DNA of 48,734 bases from Spirochaetaceae bacterium. GTDB lineage: Bacteria; Spirochaetota; Spirochaetia; Treponematales; Breznakiellaceae. The stretch spans positions 1-48,734 of the forward strand of contig JAISLT010000096.1 of NCBI GenBank assembly GCA_031277165.1, in the 5' to 3' direction. Each line of letters starts with the position of its first letter. The stretch's first letter is position 1. This document shows positions 8,077-15,703 of the stretch, in pieces. Below the pieces are notes generated by a model. The model had not been told where the DNA came from and did not search any database. It saw nothing but the letters and a program-made list of their open reading frames with translations. The position numbers and the translations under genes were made by a program.

Positions 8077-9929
8077 TCCAACTCCAGTGTGATCGTCATG
8101 CCCTTTTGATAGGCCGTCCCCGGCGGAGGGCTTTGGCGGACCACCCAGCCCTCTCCCCGGATATCCAGGCGGATGTCGTCCCGAAGAAGCAGGGGGGCCA
8201 GACTCCGTTTGGCAATGCCGGTAAAATCGGGGATCGTATCGCCGATGGTTAAAATTTCTTCGATGGGGATAGAAACGGCCCCGGGGTGGCTTACCAGGGG
8301 ATTCCTTCCCCGGGGAATGCCCAGGTAGTCAATCAGGGCCTCGGCGGTTTCCCGGATCCCCGGTGCGGCGGTGCGGCTGCCAAAATAATAATCCCCCCGG
8401 GGTTTTACAATTACCATGTAAAGAACCAGGGAAGGATTTTCCGCCGGAAGCAGGGCCAGGCAGCTGGCAATATAGTCGGTTTCCGAATAGGCCCTTGTTT
8501 CCGGGTCTATAACCTGGGCGGTACCGGTCTTAACCGCCAGGGCAATATCCCGCACCCGGGCAAAACGGCCAATCCCCAGATCCAGGGTCCCCTCTTCCAT
8601 ATAGGACCGCATGGCCCGGGCGGTTTCGGCGCTGAGGATCCGCCGGGGCTGGGCATTCCGGTATTCGCGGATCGTTTTGCCATCGTCCGATACAATCCGG
8701 GACACAATCCGGGGGGGGATAAGGATCCCGTCGTTGGCCACCGCCGAAGCGGCCTGCATCATCTGCAGGGCCGAGACGGATACTTCCTGGCCCATGGCTA
8801 TGGTGGGTTTTGATCGTTCGGACCACTGCTTAACGGGGCGCAGAAACCCCGGGGTTTCGCCGGGGGTTCCCGTGCCGGTTCTGCTGCCAAAGCCAAAGTT
8901 CTCCAGGGCTTGGTAAAAAAGGCCCGCCCCCATGCGGTCCGATGCATAGGCAGCCCCGGCATTGCAGGAAAAGACAATAATATCCCTGGCGGTGACATTC
9001 CCATGGGCCTGCAGACACTTGATGGTGATCCGGTCTCCCCGGGTGTACTGGCCGTTGCAGAAGAAGACCGTGTCCGGCGCAATGGCCCCGGAATCCAGCA
9101 GGGCAGAAATAGTAAAAACCTTAAATACCGATCCGGGCTCATAGGCCCAGAGCGAAGGCCGGTCCATCCGGGAAATTTCGTCGGAATTTTGTATATCGTT
9201 GGGGTCAAACCCCGGCAGAGAGGCGGATCCCAGGATGTCGCCGGTCCGGGGATCCATGGCCAGCAGCATCACCGCTTCGGCCTTATTTTCTTCCATGACC
9301 CTTCCGGCAATATCCTCCAGAATATACTGAATATTGGTATCAATGGTAAGTATCACCTGGCTGCCGTTTTTTCCGTCCTGGGGGGAAAGCTCGCCGTCAA
9401 AGGAATATTCAATTCCCGCCAGGCCCGTATTGTTGTTCCCCGTAAAGCCTATAATCTGGGCGGCCAGATTTTTTTCCGGATAGATCCGCCCCAGGACCGG
9501 CTCTATGCTTACCCCCCGGAGTTTTCCCTGGGAACGCAGGCCCTGGATGCGCTGCACCACCGATTGTTCCACCTGTTTTTTCAGGTACAAAAAATCGCTG
9601 GAGGACTTTTCTATGGTTTCCCGGATCTCCTCCGCGGGCAGTTCCAGGATCCCCGCCAGTTCCTCCGCCAGGGCGGGAAGGTCCGGTATGTCGGGACGCC
9701 ATACGCTGACGTTCCCCAGCCTGGTTTGAAGGGCCAGGAACCGGCCGTTACGATCCAGAATAGCCCCCCGTTCTGCGCTGGGCTTGGGGGCGGAAAAAAA
9801 ATCCGATCCCGGGGGACTTATCATAATAATAAAATACCGGATCAGCACGTACAGGGCGGCGGCGGAAAGGAGGAGGATAATAAAAAAGAACCGCCGGTTG
9901 ATCTGCTTTGGATCCGCAGAAAAGCTCAT
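8073..9929 (-). CDS. class B penicillin-binding protein (transpeptidase) with C-terminal PASTA domain
   Basis: 618 aa. One N-terminal membrane helix (about 14-38) is followed by a dimerisation domain and a transpeptidase domain with all three active-site motifs: SVFK 267-270, SCN 321-323 and KTGT 467-470. A single PASTA domain closes the protein (about 565-618). This is an FtsI/Pbp2-type D,D-transpeptidase that cross-links peptidoglycan at the inner membrane surface. Without dcw neighbours I cannot say whether it serves the septum or the wall. It overlaps both neighbours by four bases (lepB upstream, DUF115 downstream), so expression is coupled. Confidence 0.9.
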   Translation of the reverse strand: MSFSADPKQINRRFFFIILLLSAAALYVLIRYFIIMISPPGSDFFSAPKPSAERGAILDRNGRFLALQTRLGNVSVWRPDIPDLPALAEELAGILELPAEEIRETIEKSSSDFLYLKKQVEQSVVQRIQGLRSQGKLRGVSIEPVLGRIYPEKNLAAQIIGFTGNNNTGLAGIEYSFDGELSPQDGKNGSQVILTIDTNIQYILEDIAGRVMEENKAEAVMLLAMDPRTGDILGSASLPGFDPNDIQNSDEISRMDRPSLWAYEPGSVFKVFTISALLDSGAIAPDTVFFCNGQYTRGDRITIKCLQAHGNVTARDIIVFSCNAGAAYASDRMGAGLFYQALENFGFGSRTGTGTPGETPGFLRPVKQWSERSKPTIAMGQEVSVSALQMMQAASAVANDGILIPPRIVSRIVSDDGKTIREYRNAQPRRILSAETARAMRSYMEEGTLDLGIGRFARVRDIALAVKTGTAQVIDPETRAYSETDYIASCLALLPAENPSLVLYMVIVKPRGDYYFGSRTAAPGIRETAEALIDYLGIPRGRNPLVSHPGAVSIPIEEILTIGDTIPDFTGIAKRSLAPLLLRDDIRLDIRGEGWVVRQSPPPGTAYQKGMTITLELE

Positions 9930-10330
9930 TTAACCGCCACCACTTTTCCCAGAATATGATCCAGAGAAATAAGGCCGTAGGACCGGGAATCAAAGGACTC
10001 AAGGCCATTGTCCCCCAGGGCAAAGAAGGTTCCTTCCCGGACGTAATAACAGCGTTTTACCGCCCGTTCCCCCAGGGGAGTATAAAAAACCACCATATCG
10101 CCGGATCGGGGGACGGACCAGCGCAGCAGGTATACCCCCAGACCGGGGATCCGGACCCCATAGGCGGCCTTGTTCACCACCAGTACCGAACCGGGCTCAA
10201 GGGCGGGCAGCATGGATCTGCCCTGGGTTACCATAAGATCCACAAAAAAAATCTTCACCCCCAGAGCAACCATAAAGGCCAAACATACTGCCCCAAGCAC
10301 TCCACGTTGTTCTTTTTTATCCCCTGCCAT
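9926..10330 (-). CDS. lepB: signal peptidase I, compact form
   Basis: 134 aa, at the short end of the family. A membrane helix (about 11-32) is followed by the catalytic Ser39 in QGRSMLPAL and Lys92 in RAVKRCYY, then the box E motif GDNGLESFDSRSYG at 106-119, so all essential parts are present and the large cap domain of enterobacterial LepB is absent. It cleaves secretory signal peptides at the outer face of the inner membrane. It is the first gene of a coupled operon with a PBP and a DUF115 protein. The -10 box ends 11 bases before the ATG and no Shine-Dalgarno is visible, so the transcript is probably nearly leaderless. Confidence 0.88.
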   Translation of the reverse strand: MAGDKKEQRGVLGAVCLAFMVALGVKIFFVDLMVTQGRSMLPALEPGSVLVVNKAAYGVRIPGLGVYLLRWSVPRSGDMVVFYTPLGERAVKRCYYVREGTFFALGDNGLESFDSRSYGLISLDHILGKVVAVK

Positions 10331-10341
10331 ATATATCGGCT

Positions 10342-10370
10342 AGTATAATGATTAGCTTCGATTCTGTCGA
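10342..10370 (-). promoter_or_regulatory. sigma-70-like promoter of lepB
   Basis: On the minus strand TCGACA (10365-10370), 17 bases, TATACT (10342-10347), each box one mismatch from consensus. The start codon is 11 bases further on, giving a leader of roughly five bases. Confidence 0.7.
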
Positions 10371-10381
10371 TAAAAAATCAA

Positions 10382-11581
10382 ATGAAGGATATTATTGCCT
10401 CCCAGCATGTGCATCGCCGTTCTGCCCGGTCCCTCCTTTCCAGTGCTGCCAGGTACCAGATCCCCGGGGAAAATTCTGCCGTTGCAGACCGGCGTTCCCC
10501 GGCGGCCCGGCGAAAAAAATTCCGGTTCTTCAAAAACCCGGCAAAATATCCCATCTTTCAATACAAGCCGCCGGCGGCAAAACCCCAGGGGGCCCCTGCC
10601 GCCAAACCCGCCGCCGGTCTTGGCCTTTCCCGTTTACCGGAAAAACTCCGGGGAAAATTTCTTCCCGCCCTGGGCCTGTGTATTCTGGGAACCCTGGCTC
10701 TGGCCTGGGGCTTAAGCTATATCCCCGATCCGGATCCGCCGGAAGATACCCTGGCCAGGGATGTGATGGCCGGCGGTTTCACCCGGGGCTTTTCCGGTCC
10801 CTCCGCCCCCCCCATGGAGGAATGGGACGAAATTCCCCTGGATGTGACGGAAACCTTTGCCTGGCAGGAGTATCTGGTACGGTCCGGAGACTCGGTGGAA
10901 GGCATAGCCCGGCGTTTTGGCCTTTCCCTGGATGCGGTAATTGCCTCCAATAACCTGCGGAACGTCCGGCGGGAGTTAAGGGCGGGACAGAAGATACGGA
11001 TCCCCAACATGGACGGCATTCCCTATACGGTTAAAGCCGGGGACAGTTACGCTAAAATAGCCGGATCGCTGGAGGTTCCCTTGACGGCGATCCTCGATGC
11101 CAACGACATACAAAGCGACGATATCAGCGCCGGTACGGTGTTGTTCATTCCCGGGGCAAAAATGGACAGGAACGAACTCCGGCAGGCCCTGGGGGAACTT
11201 TTTATTCTTCCCGTGAACGGCAGACAGACCTCTCCTTTTGGGTGGCGGATCGATCCCTTCTCCAGAACCAGGAGCTTCCATGCGGGGCTGGATCTTTCCT
11301 CCCCCATGGGAACCCCCGTTAAGGCCTCCGCGGACGGCCGGGTTTCTGCCACCGGAACCAATGCGGTGTACGGCAATTTTATTATTCTTACCCACGGGGG
11401 GGACTACCAAACCATGTACGCCCATTTAAGCAGGATCCTGGTACGGGGGGGGGTCTATGTAAACCAGGGAGAAATCATAGGCCGGGTGGGCAGCACCGGC
11501 AGAAGTACCGGGCCCCACCTCCATTTTTCTGTATATAAGAACAAACGGGCCATAAACCCCCTTGAAGTGCTAAATAGATAG
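10382..11581 (+). CDS. membrane-anchored LysM/M23 peptidoglycan peptidase
   Basis: 399 aa. A basic cytoplasmic tail of about 90 residues precedes one membrane helix (94-112). Two LysM domains follow (about 164-208 and 214-257) and then an M23 domain with the zinc residues His300 and Asp304 (FHAGLD) and His379/His381 (HLH), with His348 between. All are intact, so it should be an active D,D-endopeptidase trimming peptide cross-links. The ATG at 10382 lacks a clear ribosome site and the start could lie a little downstream, since the first 40 residues are low in family-like features. It diverges from the lepB operon, another wall-related unit. A G9 tract lies at 11445-11453 within the catalytic domain. 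Confidence 0.87.
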   Translation: MKDIIASQHVHRRSARSLLSSAARYQIPGENSAVADRRSPAARRKKFRFFKNPAKYPIFQYKPPAAKPQGAPAAKPAAGLGLSRLPEKLRGKFLPALGLCILGTLALAWGLSYIPDPDPPEDTLARDVMAGGFTRGFSGPSAPPMEEWDEIPLDVTETFAWQEYLVRSGDSVEGIARRFGLSLDAVIASNNLRNVRRELRAGQKIRIPNMDGIPYTVKAGDSYAKIAGSLEVPLTAILDANDIQSDDISAGTVLFIPGAKMDRNELRQALGELFILPVNGRQTSPFGWRIDPFSRTRSFHAGLDLSSPMGTPVKASADGRVSATGTNAVYGNFIILTHGGDYQTMYAHLSRILVRGGVYVNQGEIIGRVGSTGRSTGPHLHFSVYKNKRAINPLEVLNR

Positions 11582-11590
11582 TGGTACGAT
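11562..11590 (+). promoter_or_regulatory. candidate promoter for the small-ORF/deacetylase operon
   Basis: TTGAAG (11562-11567), 17 bases, TACGAT (11585-11590), overlapping the end of the M23 gene. A leader of about 33 bases with GGAGG precedes the ATG at 11630. Confidence 0.55.
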
Positions 11591-11629
11591 AGAGTACATA
11601 GAACATAAACCAAGCCGATTGGAGGAACC

Positions 11630-11755
11630 ATGCGCAAGCTTGTCCTAATTGTGATCGCCTTTTTTGCGGTGGTTACTTTTATAAGGGCTTTTGCCTCTAT
11701 AGATAAAAATACGGCCCTTTCCAGGGGAGCCGTCGAATTAAGTGAAACCAACTGA
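11630..11755 (+). CDS. small secreted or membrane peptide, 41 aa
   Basis: GGAGG lies five bases before the ATG. The peptide has a charged start (MRK), a hydrophobic stretch of about 17 residues with an AFA end that could be a signal peptide or an anchor, and a short polar tail. The stop overlaps the start of the next frame by 14 bases. No family is recognised. The ribosome site and operon position support it being translated. Confidence 0.6.
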   Translation: MRKLVLIVIAFFAVVTFIRAFASIDKNTALSRGAVELSETN

Positions 11756-12011
11756 TCAAACCGGCCCCGGTAATGTGCTGGTCTCTGAAGAAGAGCTTTC
11801 CTTTGAACTTCTGCTGGACGACATTTGCCGGCGGCTCCACGAAACACGGACCCATTTTTCGCTAAAACGCATTCAAAAGCTGGAGGATACCCTGGATTCC
11901 TTGGAACGGGAGTTGGAGGGGATCCTAGGGGTTTGGGGAAGGGCCGCCATTCCGGGAGGCCCCGAGGGAGCCATGGTTCCGGAACAGGCCGGAATTCCGG
12001 GGGAGGAATGA
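11742..12011 (+). CDS. hypothetical protein, 89 aa, predicted coiled coil
   Basis: The frame starts with a GTG at 11742 inside the preceding small ORF and ends in an ATGA overlap with the deacetylase gene, an arrangement hard to explain unless it is translated. Residues about 15-60 are rich in Glu, Leu, Arg and Lys with heptad spacing, suggesting a helical or coiled-coil segment. The tail is Gly/Pro-rich. No signal peptide, membrane helix or known family. A cytoplasmic accessory of the deacetylase unit is only a guess. Confidence 0.55.
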   Translation: MKPTDQTGPGNVLVSEEELSFELLLDDICRRLHETRTHFSLKRIQKLEDTLDSLERELEGILGVWGRAAIPGGPEGAMVPEQAGIPGEE

Positions 12012-14323
12012 AGAAAAAAACTCCGGTTTTTGTTTTGTTCCTTCTGCTTTCCCTGGGAGCATGGGGGAAGATCCGTTTTTCCGGCCTTGACATTGCCGGC
12101 GGCGACCGGCTCCTCTTTACCGCCGACTCCCGGGGGGGCGGTGCCGAGGCCCAGGGGGCCCTGTTCTATGCCCGGCTGGACAGCCGTTCCCTAAGCCAGT
12201 TAAGCGCTTTTCCCGAAAAAATGGAGGTCCTGGGAAGGGGCAAGATCCTTCTTGTTCATAATGCCTTTGGCAGCCTTCGAATTCCTGTAACGGGGGGGCT
12301 TCCCCAAACGTTTCCGGGCTTCCCCTCGTTTACCGGCGGGGCCCTTCCGGGGGGCAGGGTGGAGACCACCTCTTCCTCCCCCGACGGCCGGTGGCTCCTG
12401 TATGTGGATCCCTCCAGTTACGCCCGGGGCGCCCTGATCCTTTTGGACGGGGAAACAGGGCGAAGATTCTCCGTTTCTGCGGAAATCGAAAGGCCCGGCA
12501 GGTTTTTTCCCGCCCTCTGGAGCGCCGATTCCAGGGGGTTCCTGTACTCAAAGGGGGGGCGCCTTTATTTTTATACCGTGGCGGCCCAGACTCTGCCGCC
12601 GGACGAACGGTACCGCCTTATCGGCGAGGGGGCGATTAACTCCGTATGCCGGGGTTCGGGGGAAGATTTTTACTACCTTAGGGGATCTACGGTATACCGG
12701 ATCCGAAGCGATGAATTTTTTCTTAGGACCCTCTATAGGGGATTCCTTGACATGGGCACCGTGGCCGGGAGGCTTCCCCTTGAATTTGATCCGAATTTTG
12801 ACAGTTTTTGGATTGCCCCCGACGGTCTTTCCCTGGTTCTGTGCAAGGGGGGAAGAAATATCCTTTATTATCCCCTCGGCATAGAAAAAGAAGTCCCCTA
12901 CGGTTCGGTACCGGCTATTATGGCGGGCCGGACCGCTTCCCGGATAGGTGTGCTCTGGTCCACCGGGGGGATCCTCACGATCCTCTTTGATTCCGCCCCC
13001 GGTTCTGGGGGGGGGGTCATGGCCTACCGGCTTAATACCGCCGTCCCCTCCCCGGCCTTCGAAACCCTGGAAAGCCCCCCGGCTTTTTCCGCGGGGCTTT
13101 CCCCGGATGGAAAGCACGCCGTCTTTTGGGGAAAAAACGGCCTATTCCTCTACGATTACCAATCCTGGACCCTGTCCGCCCGGTTCAGCTCCGATCCGGT
13201 GTATTCCTGTATTTGGCTGGGAAACAATGAACTGGTGCTTGGGGGGAGGGAAAAGATTGAACGGCTGCCCCTGGAGGATCCGGCGGGGGCAAAACTCCTC
13301 TGTCTGGCCTCGGTTTCCCGGTATGGTTTTGAAGATTCCCCGGAAGGACCGGGCCGTATCCTGGGTTTTTCCGGTGGTTCCTGGTATATCACCGACGGCC
13401 ATTCCCCCTGGGTTCCGTACCGTACCCCCCCGGTACGGGAAGCGTCCATAAGTTCCGATCGGTACAGGGTCTACCTGGAGGCCGCCGAAAACGGGTTCTT
13501 TGAAAATGTCCCCATGGTACGGAACAGCGCTTCCGTGGGAACCTTCCCGCTTTTCGAGCGGGAAGCCGGCGCCCGCAGGTTCTCCCCCGCCGCGGGGCCC
13601 AATCCATGCCGGCTTCCGGAATCCCCGGATTTTCTCTTTGCCCACGGCGCCAGGGGAACCCGGACGCTGAGCCTGTGTTTTGATCTGTACGATGACGATG
13701 CCGGGTTAAGTACCGTACTGGATGCCCTTAACCGTTTTGAAATTAAGGCTACGTTCTTTCTTAATGGAGAATTTATCCGCCGTCACCCCCGGGCCGCGGG
13801 GGAAATTGCCGAGGCGGGACACGAAGCCGCCTCTATGTTTTACGCCCCCATGGATCTTTCCGATTCCCGGTACCGGGTGGACAACGCCTTTATTGCCCGG
13901 GGACTTGCCCGGAACGAGGATGAGTTTTTTAAAGCCGCTAAAAAAGAGCTTTCTCTTTTTTGGCACCCCCCCTATTATGCGGTTTCCCGGGAAATTGCCG
14001 CCGCCGCCGCCGAGGCGGGGTACAGAACCATTGCCCGGGATATTGACAGCCGGGACTGGATACAGTCCGGGGATGCCCGGCGTCTTGGAATAGAGCAGCT
14101 TACCGCGGCGGAGATGATCGATTATATTATGGACGCCAAGGAGGGGGGGTCTATCATCCCTATCCGCCTGGGGGCCCTTCCCGGGGGCAGGGGGGATTAC
14201 CTGTTTAACAGCCTCGAGATCCTGCTGGACGCCCTGGTACGGGAAGGATACGAAGTGGTTCCCCTTTCCACCCTGATCGGTAAAAGCATCGGCGGCAACC
14301 GGAAAAGTCCCGCCCAAAACTAA
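12008..14323 (+). CDS. exported polysaccharide deacetylase with N-terminal beta-propeller-like region
   Basis: 771 aa from the ATG at 12008, preceded by GGGAGGA. An N-terminal signal peptide (KKKTPVFVLFLLLSLGAWG) leads into about 500 residues of repeated SPDGRWLLY/SADSRGFLY/APDGLSLVL-type units, as in TolB/WD40-like propellers. The C-terminal part (about 550-760) is a NodB-type deacetylase: the metal/base aspartates lie in FDLYDDD near 559-564, a GHEAAS histidine near 605, and the late RDIDSRDW segment. The usual HxxxxH is not seen after the first His (HEAAS), so metal binding may be altered. It probably acts in the periplasm on peptidoglycan or another glycan. A longer upstream reading of the same frame begins inside the previous gene and is rejected. 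A G10 tract lies at 13007-13016. Confidence 0.8.
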   Translation: MKKKTPVFVLFLLLSLGAWGKIRFSGLDIAGGDRLLFTADSRGGGAEAQGALFYARLDSRSLSQLSAFPEKMEVLGRGKILLVHNAFGSLRIPVTGGLPQTFPGFPSFTGGALPGGRVETTSSSPDGRWLLYVDPSSYARGALILLDGETGRRFSVSAEIERPGRFFPALWSADSRGFLYSKGGRLYFYTVAAQTLPPDERYRLIGEGAINSVCRGSGEDFYYLRGSTVYRIRSDEFFLRTLYRGFLDMGTVAGRLPLEFDPNFDSFWIAPDGLSLVLCKGGRNILYYPLGIEKEVPYGSVPAIMAGRTASRIGVLWSTGGILTILFDSAPGSGGGVMAYRLNTAVPSPAFETLESPPAFSAGLSPDGKHAVFWGKNGLFLYDYQSWTLSARFSSDPVYSCIWLGNNELVLGGREKIERLPLEDPAGAKLLCLASVSRYGFEDSPEGPGRILGFSGGSWYITDGHSPWVPYRTPPVREASISSDRYRVYLEAAENGFFENVPMVRNSASVGTFPLFEREAGARRFSPAAGPNPCRLPESPDFLFAHGARGTRTLSLCFDLYDDDAGLSTVLDALNRFEIKATFFLNGEFIRRHPRAAGEIAEAGHEAASMFYAPMDLSDSRYRVDNAFIARGLARNEDEFFKAAKKELSLFWHPPYYAVSREIAAAAAEAGYRTIARDIDSRDWIQSGDARRLGIEQLTAAEMIDYIMDAKEGGSIIPIRLGALPGGRGDYLFNSLEILLDALVREGYEVVPLSTLIGKSIGGNRKSPAQN

Positions 14324-14378
14324 CAGCGTTTTGGATGGGCTTGTTTTATGTACCGTATGAACGAAGCGCGGTAAACTG

Positions 14379-15680
14379 CTAAACAAAAAGCCCGTCCTGC
14401 AGCTTCCGCAGCTGCACCATCAGGGAACTTTCGTCGAGTTTTACATCGGCGTAGGTAATAAGACCGCCCTTTTTTACGTCCCTAAGCATGACGGTGTTTT
14501 TGTTTACCAGCCCCATGGGAAGAACATTTTTTTCCCGGGCCTCCGGGGCCGAGATAAAGGTTCCCCGGATGGTGAAGCCCCCAATGCCGTCGAGGCTTTC
14601 CCCCGCCTTTAGGTCCCGTTTAGCAATGGTCCCCGTTTCGGCCACCAGGCCCGCCCGGGGAACGATACTGGGGACATGATCGATGCAGGCCTTGGCCACC
14701 GTCAGGGGTGTTTCAAGGCTGGTAAGGTGGTAGGGCCGGTAAAGGACATAGTTTGGCCCAGAACCCATGCCCAGGTAGGCCAGTTCGTGGTTGATATGGG
14801 GCTGATCCGAAGCGATAATAATAAAAACCCCCGGCGCCACGCCGTTGATGTATTCCACGGTACGGTAACTGTTAAGGATGCCCCCCCGGCCTTCGCTTTT
14901 TAGGCTTAACAGATCCGGCAGATCCCGGACTGTTCCGGAGGCTCCATGGGCGCCCATAATATCCGGTAAAAATCCCGTGGCGTTTGCCATGGCGGTCATT
15001 TCGACCATGGTTTTGGTCCCGTCCTTGAACGAGCAGATCATCTTTGGACTGGCCCCTTTGCGTTTTGCCTCTTCCGCCACCGATTCCGGGGTACAGTCAT
15101 AGTCAATGGGGTTGTTTTTGCCCTTGCCGATAACCCGGACATCAAAGCCCAGGGCGTCGGCAAAATCAAAAAGTTCCAGGACCGCCCCCGGTTCGTCCCC
15201 GGCGCTTCCGCTGTACACCAGCCCCGCATTGGCCGCCAGCTTGTGGAGGATGTGACCGATACACACATCGGTTTCCACGTTGAGCATGACAATGTGCTTG
15301 CCGTTGTTTATGGCCTCCATGGCCGCCTTGGCCCCCGCTTCGGGCACCCCCGTGGCATCCACGGTACAATGGACGGCGCTGCATTTTGTGGCAAGTTCAC
15401 TGTTCACGGTAATTACAAATTTTCCCGCGGCCAGCAGTTTGTCCCCCGCCGCCACCGTCGCTGCGGCGTCAAAATCCACCCCCGGTTTTAACCCCGCGTC
15501 GGCATAGGCGTCCCGGGCATCTTCCAGGCTTAGGTCCGCCACCACCGCGGGCCGCAGGCCCTTCATGGAAAGCATCTGGGCCACCATGCCCCGGCCCATT
15601 TGGCCGGCGCCGATAATGCCCGCATAAAGGGGCTTACCGTTTTTTTCCAATTCCGCAAGCTTATAATTCATCCCTACCAT
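14379..15680 (-). CDS. COG4091 predicted NAD(P)-dependent dehydrogenase with C-terminal SAF domain
   Basis: 433 aa. A Rossmann start (GIIGAGQMGRGM at about 21-32) is followed by a homoserine-dehydrogenase-like NAD-binding domain, a catalytic region, and a C-terminal SAF domain (about 345-430) as found in AFP/FlgA-like proteins. Automatic annotation often calls these homoserine dehydrogenase or FlgA; neither is established. Relatives sit in sugar-acid catabolic operons. It follows the 718-aa gene by 23 bases on the same strand, with AGGGGG as ribosome site, so the two are probably co-transcribed. A second ATG at 15671 is an alternative start. Confidence 0.8.
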   Translation of the reverse strand: MVGMNYKLAELEKNGKPLYAGIIGAGQMGRGMVAQMLSMKGLRPAVVADLSLEDARDAYADAGLKPGVDFDAAATVAAGDKLLAAGKFVITVNSELATKCSAVHCTVDATGVPEAGAKAAMEAINNGKHIVMLNVETDVCIGHILHKLAANAGLVYSGSAGDEPGAVLELFDFADALGFDVRVIGKGKNNPIDYDCTPESVAEEAKRKGASPKMICSFKDGTKTMVEMTAMANATGFLPDIMGAHGASGTVRDLPDLLSLKSEGRGGILNSYRTVEYINGVAPGVFIIIASDQPHINHELAYLGMGSGPNYVLYRPYHLTSLETPLTVAKACIDHVPSIVPRAGLVAETGTIAKRDLKAGESLDGIGGFTIRGTFISAPEAREKNVLPMGLVNKNTVMLRDVKKGGLITYADVKLDESSLMVQLRKLQDGLFV

Positions 15681-15703
15681 AGTGTTTTTTTCCCCCTGTT
15701 TTG

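Noticed and set aside
7384-8109. 241-codon frame antisense to the DUF115 and PBP genes
   Set aside because: Gly/Pro/Lys-rich shadow without any domain or ribosome site.
11825-12007. 61-residue upstream extension of the deacetylase frame
   Set aside because: It precedes a clear signal peptide at 12008, overlaps the 89-aa frame and has a non-protein-like composition.
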